This document shows positions 34,513 to 44,112 of a DNA stretch of 64,000 nucleotides, piece after piece. The notes below the pieces were generated by a model, which saw nothing but the letters and a program-made list of their open reading frames with translations, had not been told where the DNA came from and did no database searches. Made by a program: the position numbers and the translations under genes. Location: positions 1 to 64,000 of the forward strand of contig NZ_SWCN01000007.1 of assembly GCF_005116575.1 (NCBI RefSeq), given 5' to 3'. Position 1 is the stretch's first letter; the number at the start of each line of letters is the position of its first letter. Origin of the DNA: Desulforhopalus sp. IMCC35007. GTDB taxonomy: Bacteria; Desulfobacterota; Desulfobulbia; Desulfobulbales; Desulfocapsaceae.

Positions 34513-34690
34513 GAAAACTGATAATGATTGGAGTGATATTGTAGCTCCCAAAGATGGAGAGCTACAATCTTTAGCTACAATGCTCGCCGACCTGAGCGTT
34601 CGAAATATTGAAACCTTTCATTATGTGAATAATCATTTTGAAGGCTCGGCACCGAGGACAATTGCCAGGATAAATGAGTTGCTGAAATAA
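34505..34690 (+). pseudogene. C-terminal remnant of a DUF72 protein
   Basis: A 61-codon frame starting inside the thioesterase gene reads like only the end of a DUF72 protein: W..IV.PKD..L..LA..L followed by FHYVNNHFEGSAP. Whole members are 240-290 aa, so about 80% is missing. It could still be translated as a short protein, but a deletion joining it to the thioesterase is more likely. Confidence 0.5.
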
Positions 34691-35007
34691 GGCAGAAAAG
34701 ATTGTGCATATCAAGAATTATAAATTTCAGTAACTAATTTTCTAAACCATACAGGTTTTTCAAAAATAACATAGATTAACATAAGAGCAGTAAAGGGTAT
34801 TGGGATAAAACGGAAGAGTGAAACCTTCCAGAGTCATTTGTTTGCTGCTCGTATATCGAATCATCTGCAAGCCTTATTAAGAGTTTGTCTTAATTTGCCT
34901 GCATATTATACAAAAAATAAACAGTTATTATCTTGTAATTTCATAGCATTAAGTGTTTTTGAGTTCAATCTAAATAGATATTTGGACTTTTTAAAGAAAA
35001 TCAACAA
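34691..35007. other. Intergenic stretch without a gene
   Basis: About 320 AT-rich bases between convergent units. No coding frame, RNA gene or clear terminator was seen. Confidence 0.55.
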
Positions 35008-38000
35008 TCATGGCTGACCCATTCTATCAATACCATTACCAAACACTTTGCGGGGTTTGGCTCCATCAGGCGGACCAATTACTCCATTTTTCTCCATTAG
35101 GTCAATGATCCTGGCTGCCCTATTATACCCGACACGTAACGCTCTCTGGACTCCTGATATTGAGGCCTGCCGACTTGTCACCACAAAATTTAGTGCCTCA
35201 TAATATTTTTCATCATACTCATCCTGCGTATCGTTGCCCTTAAAGTCATCGGAATCCTGTTCGCTCAGGACATCAAACATATAATTGGGTTTTCGCTGTT
35301 GTTTGATAAAGCTTGTGATGGCATCCAGTTCATCTTCTGAGAGGTAGGTTCCATGAACCCTCGTCAGCCGAGCTGTTCCAGGAGGTACAAAAAGCATATC
35401 ACCGTTACCGAGCAAGGTTTCAGCTCCATTGGAATCAATAATAGTACGGGAATCTGTTTTAGAGGAGACCTGAAAAGAAATTCGAGTCGGAAAATTCGCT
35501 TTTATGATACCGGTCAACACATCAACCGAAGGCCTCTGGGTTGCGAGAATAAGGTGAATGCCAGCTGCACGGGCCATTTGGGCCAGACGGGTCAGAGAAA
35601 ACTCTATATCCCTGGACGCTGTCATCATCAGATCCGCCAATTCGTCTATAATCACAACTATGTAAGGCATGGTTTCCAAGTCTTCGTCATGTTCACAAAA
35701 CTGGTCGTTTCTTAGAGCTGCTAACTTCTGATTAAACTGCTCGATATTCCTGACCTGGAACTCTGCAAGCAGATTATAACGCCTATCCATTTCTCGAACC
35801 AGCCATTGCAGTGCAGTGTTGGCTTTGTTCATGTCAGTAATAACCGGTGTCAACAGATGTGGAATATCGTTGTAGAAGGAAAGTTCGATCCGCTTAGGAT
35901 CTATCATTATAAAGCGCACCTCATCCGGAGTTGCTTTATAGAGAATACTGGTAATCATCGCATTGAGCCCCACGCTTTTCCCTGTTCCGGTTGCACCTGC
36001 GATAAGCAGATGGGGCATGGTATCCAACGCTACAACAACAGGGTTACCGACAATATCCTTACCAAGGCAAATGGGAATTTTTGAGTCAATCTCATGAAAA
36101 TCTGTTGAAGTGACAATATCCTTGAACGGAACAAGGTGCTTTTTAATGTTGGGTATCTCGATTCCCATCACATCCTTGCCAGGAATAGGCGCAACAATAC
36201 GGATGCTATAGGCACTGAGGGCCAAAGCCAGATCGTCTGCAAGGTTAACAATTTTACTGATCTTGATACCTGGGTCTGGCTTGTATTCATAGGTGGTGAT
36301 CACCGGTCCGGGATGAATACCCATAACCTCACCCTTTATACCAAAATGCCCCAGCTTTGTCTCAAGAAGCTCTGCATCGGTGCGAATACGTTCCTGGTCC
36401 ACCAGATCTTCATTACTGATATTTCTCAGAAACGAAAGTAAAGGCAGCTGATATTCCCGTAATTGGGCGGTTTTTATTTGTTGCTGTTCAAGGTAAGCAT
36501 CATTATCAGCACTATGTCCGGTGTAATATCCAGCATGTCCAAAGGGGTCATCCACGTTCGGCAAAGGCGTACTAAAAGTATCCTGGTTCGCCTCAAGGAT
36601 AGAAACGTCTCTATTAAGGGTTGTATCTTCACGGTTTGTTCCTGCATCTGGAGACCATTCTGTCCGAGAATACCATTCTTCAGCAGAGCAAGATTCCTCT
36701 TTTTCTATTGGGAGATCCGCTGTATCGTATTCAGAAACCCACTCTACTGTATCTCTTGCAACACTTTCCGACTCAACCAGTTCTGCTGTTTGTGCAGTCA
36801 CATCATCGTCAGCAGTACTTATGGAGCTGGCAGGTGCCATTATGGTTTCGACGCTGGTTTTAGTCAGAGATACTGGTTGGGAAACCGTGTCCAAAGCCAT
36901 TGATCTACTTACTGAAACCTGCTGCACAGCAGATTCGTCATCACCCCCACTTTCAGGCGATTGGTTTGCCGTAGCCGTACCCTGTATACTCGCTTCTGCT
37001 CCAGCAACGCAGGAAAGGGCCCCCGCTACCTTACTGTCGGTCACATCTTCAGTAATGGGTATCTCCAATGATTTCTCTTGTACAGAAAGCGTTGGTACAG
37101 CAGGTATGTCGGATGTCGTTGAAGCTGTACATGCAGGGCTTTGACTGATTACAGAGTGGTGACAGACTGTATCTGGTACGCTTGTTTTTGCCTCTGCAAC
37201 ACAATTATGAGACTCGAGCTTCTCTTGATCAGTAGTGGGCTGACATGGATTACCCTGTATGCCTGATTTTTCGTGGTTTTCTTGTTTTTCAAGAGCAGTA
37301 GCCACAACCCGATCTGAATCTGACTTGTCGGCTTTGGACGTGTCTGAATTTTCTGTCTCTTCAGCGGAATGCAATAGAGCCGATGGAATAGAGTTCGTCT
37401 CAGCAGCGGTTGCAGAAATGGATAGATCAAACTTGTCGGAGACGGCTTGTTTGGCGGCCGTCGGAAATTGTTCTTTCGCAGCACATTCAACAACACTTGA
37501 CCCTTTGATACTCATCTTTTCTTCTGACAGTGTGGAGCGCTGCAAGTAATCTGCTCGCTGCTTGTCCAGTTTCTGATTTGCAGTAGGTCCTGCATAAGGT
37601 TGTGTAGACAATGATCGATCCTGACCAGTCTGAGCTGGAGACCTTAATGGAGGCCCACTTTCCTGAAAAGGTGTAGTCCTTGCTGCTAGAGGTGCAACAA
37701 CTTTTTCCCCCAGGAGGGATTTCTTAACCCTCTCTGAGTTGGTCATATTGGCAGCAGAAGGTCTTGTTGTTGCATGGTCAGATGTAGAATGCTGCAATTT
37801 TTCTTTGAGAGCTTGAAGCTCTTTCAGAACAGTCCTGACCTCTTCATATTTTTTTTCCAATCTGGTATGCTTTTCACTGATGTTCAGTGTTGCCAGCAAA
37901 AGCTTTTCATAGTGATTCAAGTGGTCCCGTTGTGCACAACTCTTCGCGTCAACACACTTTAATTCCTTGATAATCAACGATGCAACATCGTGGATATTTT

Positions 38001-38115
38001 CTAGAACATCAGTATTATCAACTTTAAATTTAAACTGACCACGTTCTGTTTTCAAAATGAGAACATCTTGATCAAGACTGTATTTGTAATCAAAACCTCG
38101 TTTGTTAATTCCCAC
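35008..38115 (-). CDS. FtsK-like DNA translocase with ZapA-like N-terminus
   Basis: A 1035-aa protein. Residues ~15-105 resemble ZapA (beta start VLILKTERGQFKFKV, then KLLLATLNISEKHTRLEKKY and a coiled coil), the FtsZ-ring-binding protein. A ~450-residue acidic, Ser/Thr/Glu-rich linker follows. The C-terminal motor has Walker A GATGTGKSVGLN (~710), Walker B YIVVIIDELADLM (~820), and a winged-helix gamma domain ending GVIGPPDGAKPRKVFG. There are no membrane segments, unlike ordinary FtsK, so septal location may come through the ZapA-like part. GTG start with only a weak site. Not near other division genes. Confidence 0.85.
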   Translation of the reverse strand: MGINKRGFDYKYSLDQDVLILKTERGQFKFKVDNTDVLENIHDVASLIIKELKCVDAKSCAQRDHLNHYEKLLLATLNISEKHTRLEKKYEEVRTVLKELQALKEKLQHSTSDHATTRPSAANMTNSERVKKSLLGEKVVAPLAARTTPFQESGPPLRSPAQTGQDRSLSTQPYAGPTANQKLDKQRADYLQRSTLSEEKMSIKGSSVVECAAKEQFPTAAKQAVSDKFDLSISATAAETNSIPSALLHSAEETENSDTSKADKSDSDRVVATALEKQENHEKSGIQGNPCQPTTDQEKLESHNCVAEAKTSVPDTVCHHSVISQSPACTASTTSDIPAVPTLSVQEKSLEIPITEDVTDSKVAGALSCVAGAEASIQGTATANQSPESGGDDESAVQQVSVSRSMALDTVSQPVSLTKTSVETIMAPASSISTADDDVTAQTAELVESESVARDTVEWVSEYDTADLPIEKEESCSAEEWYSRTEWSPDAGTNREDTTLNRDVSILEANQDTFSTPLPNVDDPFGHAGYYTGHSADNDAYLEQQQIKTAQLREYQLPLLSFLRNISNEDLVDQERIRTDAELLETKLGHFGIKGEVMGIHPGPVITTYEYKPDPGIKISKIVNLADDLALALSAYSIRIVAPIPGKDVMGIEIPNIKKHLVPFKDIVTSTDFHEIDSKIPICLGKDIVGNPVVVALDTMPHLLIAGATGTGKSVGLNAMITSILYKATPDEVRFIMIDPKRIELSFYNDIPHLLTPVITDMNKANTALQWLVREMDRRYNLLAEFQVRNIEQFNQKLAALRNDQFCEHDEDLETMPYIVVIIDELADLMMTASRDIEFSLTRLAQMARAAGIHLILATQRPSVDVLTGIIKANFPTRISFQVSSKTDSRTIIDSNGAETLLGNGDMLFVPPGTARLTRVHGTYLSEDELDAITSFIKQQRKPNYMFDVLSEQDSDDFKGNDTQDEYDEKYYEALNFVVTSRQASISGVQRALRVGYNRAARIIDLMEKNGVIGPPDGAKPRKVFGNGIDRMGQP

Positions 38116-38580
38116 GATACTGCCTATATGAAGTTATATTAAGTTTGAAACTGTTAGGATGACAACCTACTTCTGTCTTCATAATACATTCTGTTCTCTA
38201 TTATATACCATGACAGGTGACAGGGAGGGCTTGTTCGGCTAAAGCGCATTTTTACTGATGAAACGGACCAATAAGGATGCTCTAGGGCAATCAGGAGCAT
38301 GTAGAACAATCACAGCCCAGCTGTCTGGAGTCGAAATAGGCGAAAACCGAATGAACCATAAAAAGAGACAATGTGCCAGTTTTTCCTTAATTACATTCCC
38401 GAGCAATTGTATGACTTCTGTAACAATTTCTCATGCTCAATAACCTCTACGACGAAACCCCAGTTGTGGATTTCAATCCTCATATTGATTTCATCGTCCC
38501 AGGAGGAACTGGCAGAAAATGAAATAAATATTTGAGTAACCATTTTCGCCCTGTCTGTTTACGAATCATATACCAAATCT
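38116..38580. other. Intergenic stretch before the IS4-type element
   Basis: About 465 bp with no supported gene. A short plus-strand frame (38258-38443) has no ribosome-binding site or motif. Confidence 0.5.
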
Positions 38581-39906
38581 CACTAGTGTCCGGTTAAGTT
38601 TAAAATAATTTCAACTGGTTACATGATGGAGCATCTGGTGTTCTGTAATCCCTTTCCGTAACCAATTGAAAAAGTGGAGTTTTTTCGAAAACTGATATGC
38701 TCAAAATTTGTAAAATTGTGTAAAGACTTTCTTTCAAATTGAGACGTTTTTTCATTATCGCTACAAGGAGATAAACAGAGACTGCTATCCAGACCTGAGT
38801 CTTTACAGCATTCTCTGAAGTGCCGTAAAATCGTTTTATTCTCAGGTGTTGCTTGATCCATTTGAAAAACAGCTCCACCTGCCACCGGCTGTGATATAGC
38901 TGAGCTATTGTTAAAGCCGGCAAAGTAATATTGTTGGTAAGAAACACGAGTGATTTTCCAGTACCTGTATCTAGGAATTTCACTCGACGCAAAATATCTG
39001 GATAATGTTTGCTTGTATAGAAACCTGTAAGCAAGATCGTCTGGTCGCATCGAAGCCCTGTTTCTTTGTCGACCGGATGTGAGCAACGTCTTTTGTATTG
39101 CATATTCGCTTTGGCCCGGGTGACGAAAAAAGCTGGGATTTGATTGAATGCGTAGAGCCTTTCGAAGTCCAGATAACCGCGATTCATTACGTAATATGCT
39201 CCGGCTTCTAGCTGTAGCAGATCGAGTGCGTTGACATCGTGCAACTTGCCATCTGAAATATGGATAAATGTGGGTATGTTTCCTTTTAGATCCAGTAAGG
39301 TATGGAGTTTGATGGCAGCTTTTTTCTTGCGAAATTGAGCCCAAGGAAACACTGATAAACAAAGATCGATTGTTGTGGCATCTAAAGCATATACTGTCTC
39401 GTCCAGTTCTTCGAGAAACGGATCTTCCCGATATAGATGTCTGGCTGTGGCGATAAGGCTTTGTGCAAATTCGGCGTATATGCGCCAATCGCGCCTTTCG
39501 TTGGCATCGGCGAGAGTTGATTTTGAAATTTTTCCCCGTATGCCCATGTGGTAAAGTTTCTTGTTTTGGGATCGAAGACAAATTTCGATGTCGCGAAGAC
39601 TTTCCCGGTGAGTAATCTGGGCAAAAGCCATGCACAGGAACTGATCGAAACACGAGAATTTTTTTACTTTGAAGTCGCCCTTGTACTTGGCTACGCAGCG
39701 GCGAAAGGTTGGTAGCGGCATAAAGTCCATTATTTGCTTGAAAATCAGTCGTCCGGTAAACATCTGGGTAACCCCCACAGGGTTTTACCGAAGATCATCC
39801 TCAGAAAGGGATGTGATTTCAAGTCGATTATGGCCATTTTGTCGTTGATTGTGTTAATTAACAGTAAGTTATACTACGCATAAAATAATTTAACCGGACA
39901 GTAGTG
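38581..39906. mobile_element. IS4-family insertion sequence, about 1.33 kb
   Basis: The ends carry a 17-bp inverted repeat CACTASTGTCCGGTTAA (left from 38581, right ending 39906) that differs at one base. The element holds one transposase gene on the minus strand. No clear target-site duplication was found. Confidence 0.85.
38600..39778 (-). CDS. IS4-family transposase with altered catalytic Asp
   Basis: A 392-aa transposase with an N-terminal DUF4372-like part and the IS4 catalytic core. The first Asp is in ALDATTIDLC and the final Glu region is in WQVELFFKWIKQHLRI. The second position, normally MDRGY in this group, reads MNRGY (codon AAT), so the DDE triad seems broken. Otherwise the gene is full length. 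Confidence 0.88.
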   Translation of the reverse strand: MGVTQMFTGRLIFKQIMDFMPLPTFRRCVAKYKGDFKVKKFSCFDQFLCMAFAQITHRESLRDIEICLRSQNKKLYHMGIRGKISKSTLADANERRDWRIYAEFAQSLIATARHLYREDPFLEELDETVYALDATTIDLCLSVFPWAQFRKKKAAIKLHTLLDLKGNIPTFIHISDGKLHDVNALDLLQLEAGAYYVMNRGYLDFERLYAFNQIPAFFVTRAKANMQYKRRCSHPVDKETGLRCDQTILLTGFYTSKHYPDILRRVKFLDTGTGKSLVFLTNNITLPALTIAQLYHSRWQVELFFKWIKQHLRIKRFYGTSENAVKTQVWIAVSVYLLVAIMKKRLNLKESLYTILQILSISVFEKTPLFQLVTERDYRTPDAPSCNQLKLF

Positions 39907-40453
39907 ATACTAGATACAAAAGACAACAATACTAGATTACAGAAAAAGTGAAAATTTTGTCTGCCAAGTAACCCGTTTACAGCGACTGACGGTTGAGATA
40001 ATCCATGATCTGGTTCCCAAGGGGGCCAGATCCGTTACTCCTATTGAGAGTGTCTGCTGTAATATTCGACAATATTCTAGACGGGAAATTGAGTTTTCCC
40101 CCGGAATAAAATAATGACCAAGCAAAGCCCACTGCTCAAAACGATTTTGAGGTGAGTAATGCAACCTTAGCTGTAATTTCACTGATGCTTGTGTCCTTCA
40201 TGTTAACTGGTAAATTCGAGTATTGTTTTATATTTTTAGAATAAAATAATATAATAAAATATATATTTATATAAAAAAATAATGCTTCAGCCTAAATCTC
40301 TCCCTTACAATAGCCTTATCTGATTGAATTTTTGCAAACCCTTCATTAGCGATTATGGTGTTGGACAAACAGTTGATGATCGTTTACTAATAACGGTTTC
40401 AAAATCTTTTATAAGATTCCACTGCTTAAACTAACCATAAGAGGAGACATAAA
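39907..40453. other. Intergenic stretch without a supported gene
   Basis: About 550 AT-rich bases between the IS4 element and the parvulin gene. The promoter of the parvulin should be in the last 100 bp; no clear -35/-10 was fixed. Confidence 0.5.
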
Positions 40454-40735
40454 ATGGCTAAAGCGCGCGCTCGACATATTCTTGTACCAACTGAAGCGGA
40501 CTGCACTGCACTGAAGAAAATGATTGAAGGCGGTGAGACTTTTGCCGAAATAGCCCGTCTTCATTCAAAATGTCCATCCGGAAAACAGGGTGGCGAGCTC
40601 GGAGAATTCTCCCCTGGTCAGATGGTTAAAGAGTTTGATGAAGTTGTATTTTCAGGCGATATAGGTAAAGTGCTCGGCCCAGTGAAGACCCAGTTTGGAT
40701 ATCACCTGATCGAAATCACCAGCCGAACCGAATAG
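40454..40735 (+). CDS. Parvulin-type peptidyl-prolyl isomerase
   Basis: A 93-aa single-domain PpiC/parvulin protein: ARHILVPTE start, KCPSGKQGGELGEFSPGQMV core and PVKTQFGYHLIEI end with the conserved His residues. It has no signal peptide, so it is a cytoplasmic prolyl isomerase like E. coli PpiC. AAGAGGAG precedes the ATG; a terminator follows. Confidence 0.95.
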   Translation: MAKARARHILVPTEADCTALKKMIEGGETFAEIARLHSKCPSGKQGGELGEFSPGQMVKEFDEVVFSGDIGKVLGPVKTQFGYHLIEITSRTE

Positions 40736-40772
40736 GCAGCTGAATCAGCATGATTTGTTAGAAAAATAAAGG

Positions 40773-40799
40773 CCCCGAGCTATGCATAATAGGTCGGGG
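40773..40799 (+). terminator. Terminator after the parvulin gene
   Basis: CCCCGA (40773-40778) pairs with TCGGGG (40794-40799), followed by a short T-rich run. Placed 37 bp after the stop codon. Confidence 0.6.
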
Positions 40800-41257
40800 T
40801 TCATTTCGTATTTGGAATGATGAGATTTCAGACGATGCAATATTCCTGTGAAAATGTGAGTTTTTTAATTTCAGGTAAAATATTCCGTTTTAACAGCTCT
40901 CAACCATTTCGTAAGGCTATCAAAAACATACCTCGATTACAATTAACGAGGATCTATAACTAAGAGAAAGATAACAACTCTCAAAATATTGAATGTCATT
41001 CAACAAAAGATGCTCCGCAAGACAGCGGAGCGTCCTATTGTCACCTGAGGTCAATTACAATAGGAAGGTAGGATGTTGAATAGAGAGACACCATAAAGAT
41101 GAAATAGACCAACAGGCTAAAAGGAGCGTTTTGGCTTCACAGGATCCTGAAGAATAAGCGGTATCGTGGGGATTTCCTGGGTCGGAAAAAAGCTCCAACT
41201 TTGATTTACCTGTCAAAGGTGCCATCGAAACAAAAAAGGGTCTTCAAAATTACAATC
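40800..41257. other. Gap with two tandem hairpins
   Basis: No gene was found. GCTCCGC/GCGGAGC (41012-41018, 41025-41031) and CCTATTGT/ACAATAGG (41034-41041, 41057-41064) are perfect adjacent inverted repeats. They may end transcription of the YqeB-like gene from the minus strand. Confidence 0.5.
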
Positions 41258-42064
41258 TCATAAATTATCACAAAACATTGCCAAAATCGATTCCAGCACC
41301 CCACCACCGACAGATCGGGCCTTATCTGAGACAGAAAAACATTTCCGGACATCTGCCCTGGGGTCGATATCACCGATCTTCATCCCTCGGGTCACCTTAC
41401 AATCAGGCCTGATCAACCCGCGAATAACCCCGGCGATTTCAGCATTAACATTTTCACCCGCAACACGGCCAATAATGTCTCCTGGTTTGACGATGTCACA
41501 GATTGAAGAGTAGACCGTAAAAATACCATCGGCTGGGGACCTTACAACACGCTCTGTGGTATAACCGTCCACTGAACCCGGTATACCGGTATTGGCAATA
41601 GCGCTTCCGTTTTCAATAACCCTTCCAAGATCATGTCCTCTTTTGGTTTCTACGATGCGGTGGACATCTTTACCTACAGTAAAACCTGGACCAAGGCCAA
41701 TGACAAGGCTGGCCTCATCTTTTCTCGTACCGAGATTTGTTTTTGCCAGAATTGCATCAACAACCACATCTGCTTTTATCTGTTTGAGGCTATTCCACTG
41801 AGGATCCACTAGAACTGCAATGTTTCCTGCGTCCCAGATTGCTTCCAGTTCAGTGGTTTCAGAAACCCTAATTGCTCTGATATCTTCAACCAGAGCCTGT
41901 CCTTCATAAACAGCTTCACAGAATGTAACTTTTCTACGAACGGCTACAGGTTGTGGGACTTCCAACATGAATATTTTACGAAACCCTGATTTTCGGAGAC
42001 GAACTGCCACCCCAGAAGCGATATCACCTGCTCCTTTTATGGCAATAATCATCTCACCTAACAT
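41258..42064 (-). CDS. YqeB-like selenium-dependent molybdenum hydroxylase accessory protein
   Basis: About 268 aa. The N-terminal Rossmann-like motif (IKGAGDIASGVAVRL) and the middle (VIGLGPGFTVGKDVHRIVETKRG) match the YqeB/EF2563 family linked to selenium-dependent molybdenum hydroxylases. Several in-frame starts exist between 42082 and 42049; I prefer 42064 (MLGEM) because GGGG lies at a suitable distance. No hydroxylase genes are next to it in this window. Confidence 0.8.
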   Translation of the reverse strand: MLGEMIIAIKGAGDIASGVAVRLRKSGFRKIFMLEVPQPVAVRRKVTFCEAVYEGQALVEDIRAIRVSETTELEAIWDAGNIAVLVDPQWNSLKQIKADVVVDAILAKTNLGTRKDEASLVIGLGPGFTVGKDVHRIVETKRGHDLGRVIENGSAIANTGIPGSVDGYTTERVVRSPADGIFTVYSSICDIVKPGDIIGRVAGENVNAEIAGVIRGLIRPDCKVTRGMKIGDIDPRADVRKCFSVSDKARSVGGGVLESILAMFCDNL

Positions 42065-42082
42065 ACAAACGGACATCCCCAT

Positions 42083-42506
42083 CCACAGTCCTCTTTACTT
42101 TCTAAAAAACTGATTAAACCCTTTTCACTGAGCAATATATAACATAACCTCGATACCATTCACTTCTGCTGAGCTTGCAATATGGTTGCTTACTCATAAA
42201 ACTCTAAAAAAGCGGTGCACCGGTAGCGAATGTATAGTTTTTCACCAAACATATTCTGTAATATGGAAATGAAATTTTTTCGACTATATCTCTTCAATCT
42301 ATGGACAAAACTTAATGGAATTATGTGGCAGATACGTTGCATGTGATCTGTTGTCTCAGAAGAAAATGACTATAACGATAGCAAATAATATTCATACCGA
42401 GACGAAACTGGTATAAATCTCAAATAAAATCGTTAAATTATCATTTAAAGATTATTTCATATCACGAATATGTATTCAATAGGTATAATTAACAGCGGAG
42501 AACACA
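42083..42506. promoter_or_regulatory. Region upstream of the first TRAP operon
   Basis: About 420 bp between divergent genes, holding no gene. The AT-rich part 42400-42490 is the likely promoter area of the TRAP operon; no defined operator was identified. Confidence 0.4.
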
Positions 42507-43544
42507 ATGAAAAAGCCTTTTTCACTACTCGTCACCTTTTATTTCCTGCTTGGACTCTTTACAAGTAATGTTTTAGCAGAAAATCTGAAATTCAGTACCT
42601 GGCATCCTGCTGTGAGTCGAGAGGTACAAACTGTTTGGACCCCAATGCTGGAAGCTATCAAAGACGAAAGTTCCGAAAAACTCACCTATACAATGTATGC
42701 CGGCGGCGCGCTCGGTAAGGGGCCAGCGCATTATGAAATCGTCAAAAACGGCATGAGTGATATCGGTTATTTTACTGCGACCTGGACACCAGGAAAATTT
42801 CCCCTTGCTGATGCTCTGTCCATGGCTATGTGGATCGACGGCAAAGACAAGGCAACCGCAATTGGTAATGAATTGTATGCGGCATCCCCAGCCCTGCAAA
42901 AAGAATTTGAGGATGTACATCTCCTTGAACTCAACGGTTGTATTCAAGCTTTCCTGTGGACTCGAAAACCAGTTACATCTCTTGCTGACCTTAAAGGATT
43001 AAAAATTAGGACTCCAGGGGGAATGCAAACCCGGTATATCAGAAACCTTGGTGCAGAACCCGTATTCATGCCTCTTGGAGATGTATATACTTCTCTTGAT
43101 ACCGGTGCTATTGACGGTCTTGTTACATGCCCGCCACTTGTCCTCGCATTCAAACTTTATGAGGTCGTTAAACATGGTGTTGTTGCGACCTTCGGTTGTG
43201 TTACAGAGGGGGTGGTTATGAATAAGAAAAAATGGAATCAGCTTGATTCTGAAAAACAAGCTGTTATAACTAAAATCGCATCTAATCCATATGCACATAC
43301 ACATGGTCTTGATCAAGGCACTTATACAGAGATGATCACTGAACTCAAAGATAAAGGAATAACCCTGCACAACCTCGATGACACCACCCAGCAGGAATGG
43401 TTCAAGACTTACTACCAGGTTACGAGGGATTGGGTTGCTGCACAAAAAGACCCAGCTGAAGCGGAAAAACTCGTAAAACAACTCGCAGAAATAGTGTCTA
43501 AAAATGGTAGTGAAGCAGTTGCAGTTCCCCCCGAATGGAGATAA
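42507..43544 (+). CDS. TRAP transporter solute-binding protein (DctP family)
   Basis: A 345-aa periplasmic protein with a signal peptide (cleavage after VLA, ~residue 24) and the DctP fold. LKGLKIRTPGGMQTRYIRNLGAEP includes the Arg that usually holds the ligand carboxylate (in KIRTP), supporting an organic-acid ligand. First gene of a P-Q-M TRAP operon; the particular substrate is not evident. Confidence 0.92.
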   Translation: MKKPFSLLVTFYFLLGLFTSNVLAENLKFSTWHPAVSREVQTVWTPMLEAIKDESSEKLTYTMYAGGALGKGPAHYEIVKNGMSDIGYFTATWTPGKFPLADALSMAMWIDGKDKATAIGNELYAASPALQKEFEDVHLLELNGCIQAFLWTRKPVTSLADLKGLKIRTPGGMQTRYIRNLGAEPVFMPLGDVYTSLDTGAIDGLVTCPPLVLAFKLYEVVKHGVVATFGCVTEGVVMNKKKWNQLDSEKQAVITKIASNPYAHTHGLDQGTYTEMITELKDKGITLHNLDDTTQQEWFKTYYQVTRDWVAAQKDPAEAEKLVKQLAEIVSKNGSEAVAVPPEWR

Positions 43545-43632
43545 ATAGCTGTACTCAGGCTTTACAGGTGGATGATCATCAATCATTCACCGTTTCCCCC
43601 ACCAGACCATTATACTTAACAAGAGATAAGAA

Positions 43633-44112
43633 GTGCTTCAATTTAAATGGATTGTACAAAAGATGACAAGAGTGACCGCCTTCTGCGCGATGTTCCTCCT
43701 CATTCCTATGATGTTCTTGTCCACAATAGATGTATCACTCAGAAAAGCATTTAGTGTCACCATCCCAGGAACCATGGAACTCTCTTCGTATATGCTGGCC
43801 CTTTTCATTCTTTTAGGGCTTTCATATACCCATCAACGCAGAGCCCACGTCAGGGTAACTCTGCTGCTGGATTTTTTTCCACCTAAGGTGAAGGTATCTA
43901 TTGAAACCTTTTTACATATCCTCAGCCTGGTAATGCTCGTTGTCCTTATAAAAGAGGGTTGGATCATTGCCCTGGAGGAGACCACGGTCTCTGATATGTT
44001 ACGCATCCCCCAAAATCCCTTCAGGATGGCCCTTGTTGTTGGTTGTTGTACCTTTGCATTGGAAATAGTTGTCGATATCGCCGAAAATCTGCAGAAATTG
44101 AGGGGAAAATAA
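43633..44112 (+). CDS. TRAP transporter small membrane subunit (DctQ family)
   Basis: A 159-aa protein with four membrane segments, typical DctQ size and pattern (ELSSYMLALFILLGLSY). GTG start preceded by AAGAGATAAG. Its stop codon shares one base with the start of the DctM gene (TAATG). Confidence 0.88.
   Translation: MLQFKWIVQKMTRVTAFCAMFLLIPMMFLSTIDVSLRKAFSVTIPGTMELSSYMLALFILLGLSYTHQRRAHVRVTLLLDFFPPKVKVSIETFLHILSLVMLVVLIKEGWIIALEETTVSDMLRIPQNPFRMALVVGCCTFALEIVVDIAENLQKLRGK

Noticed and set aside
38258-38443. 61-aa plus-strand frame and a possible tRNA-like fold in the same gap
   Set aside because: No start site evidence, and no acceptor stem or anticodon arm could be built.
38619-39653. 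344-aa minus-strand frame inside the IS4 element
   Set aside because: It is a shadow frame of the transposase gene; the transposase frame has clear catalytic motifs.
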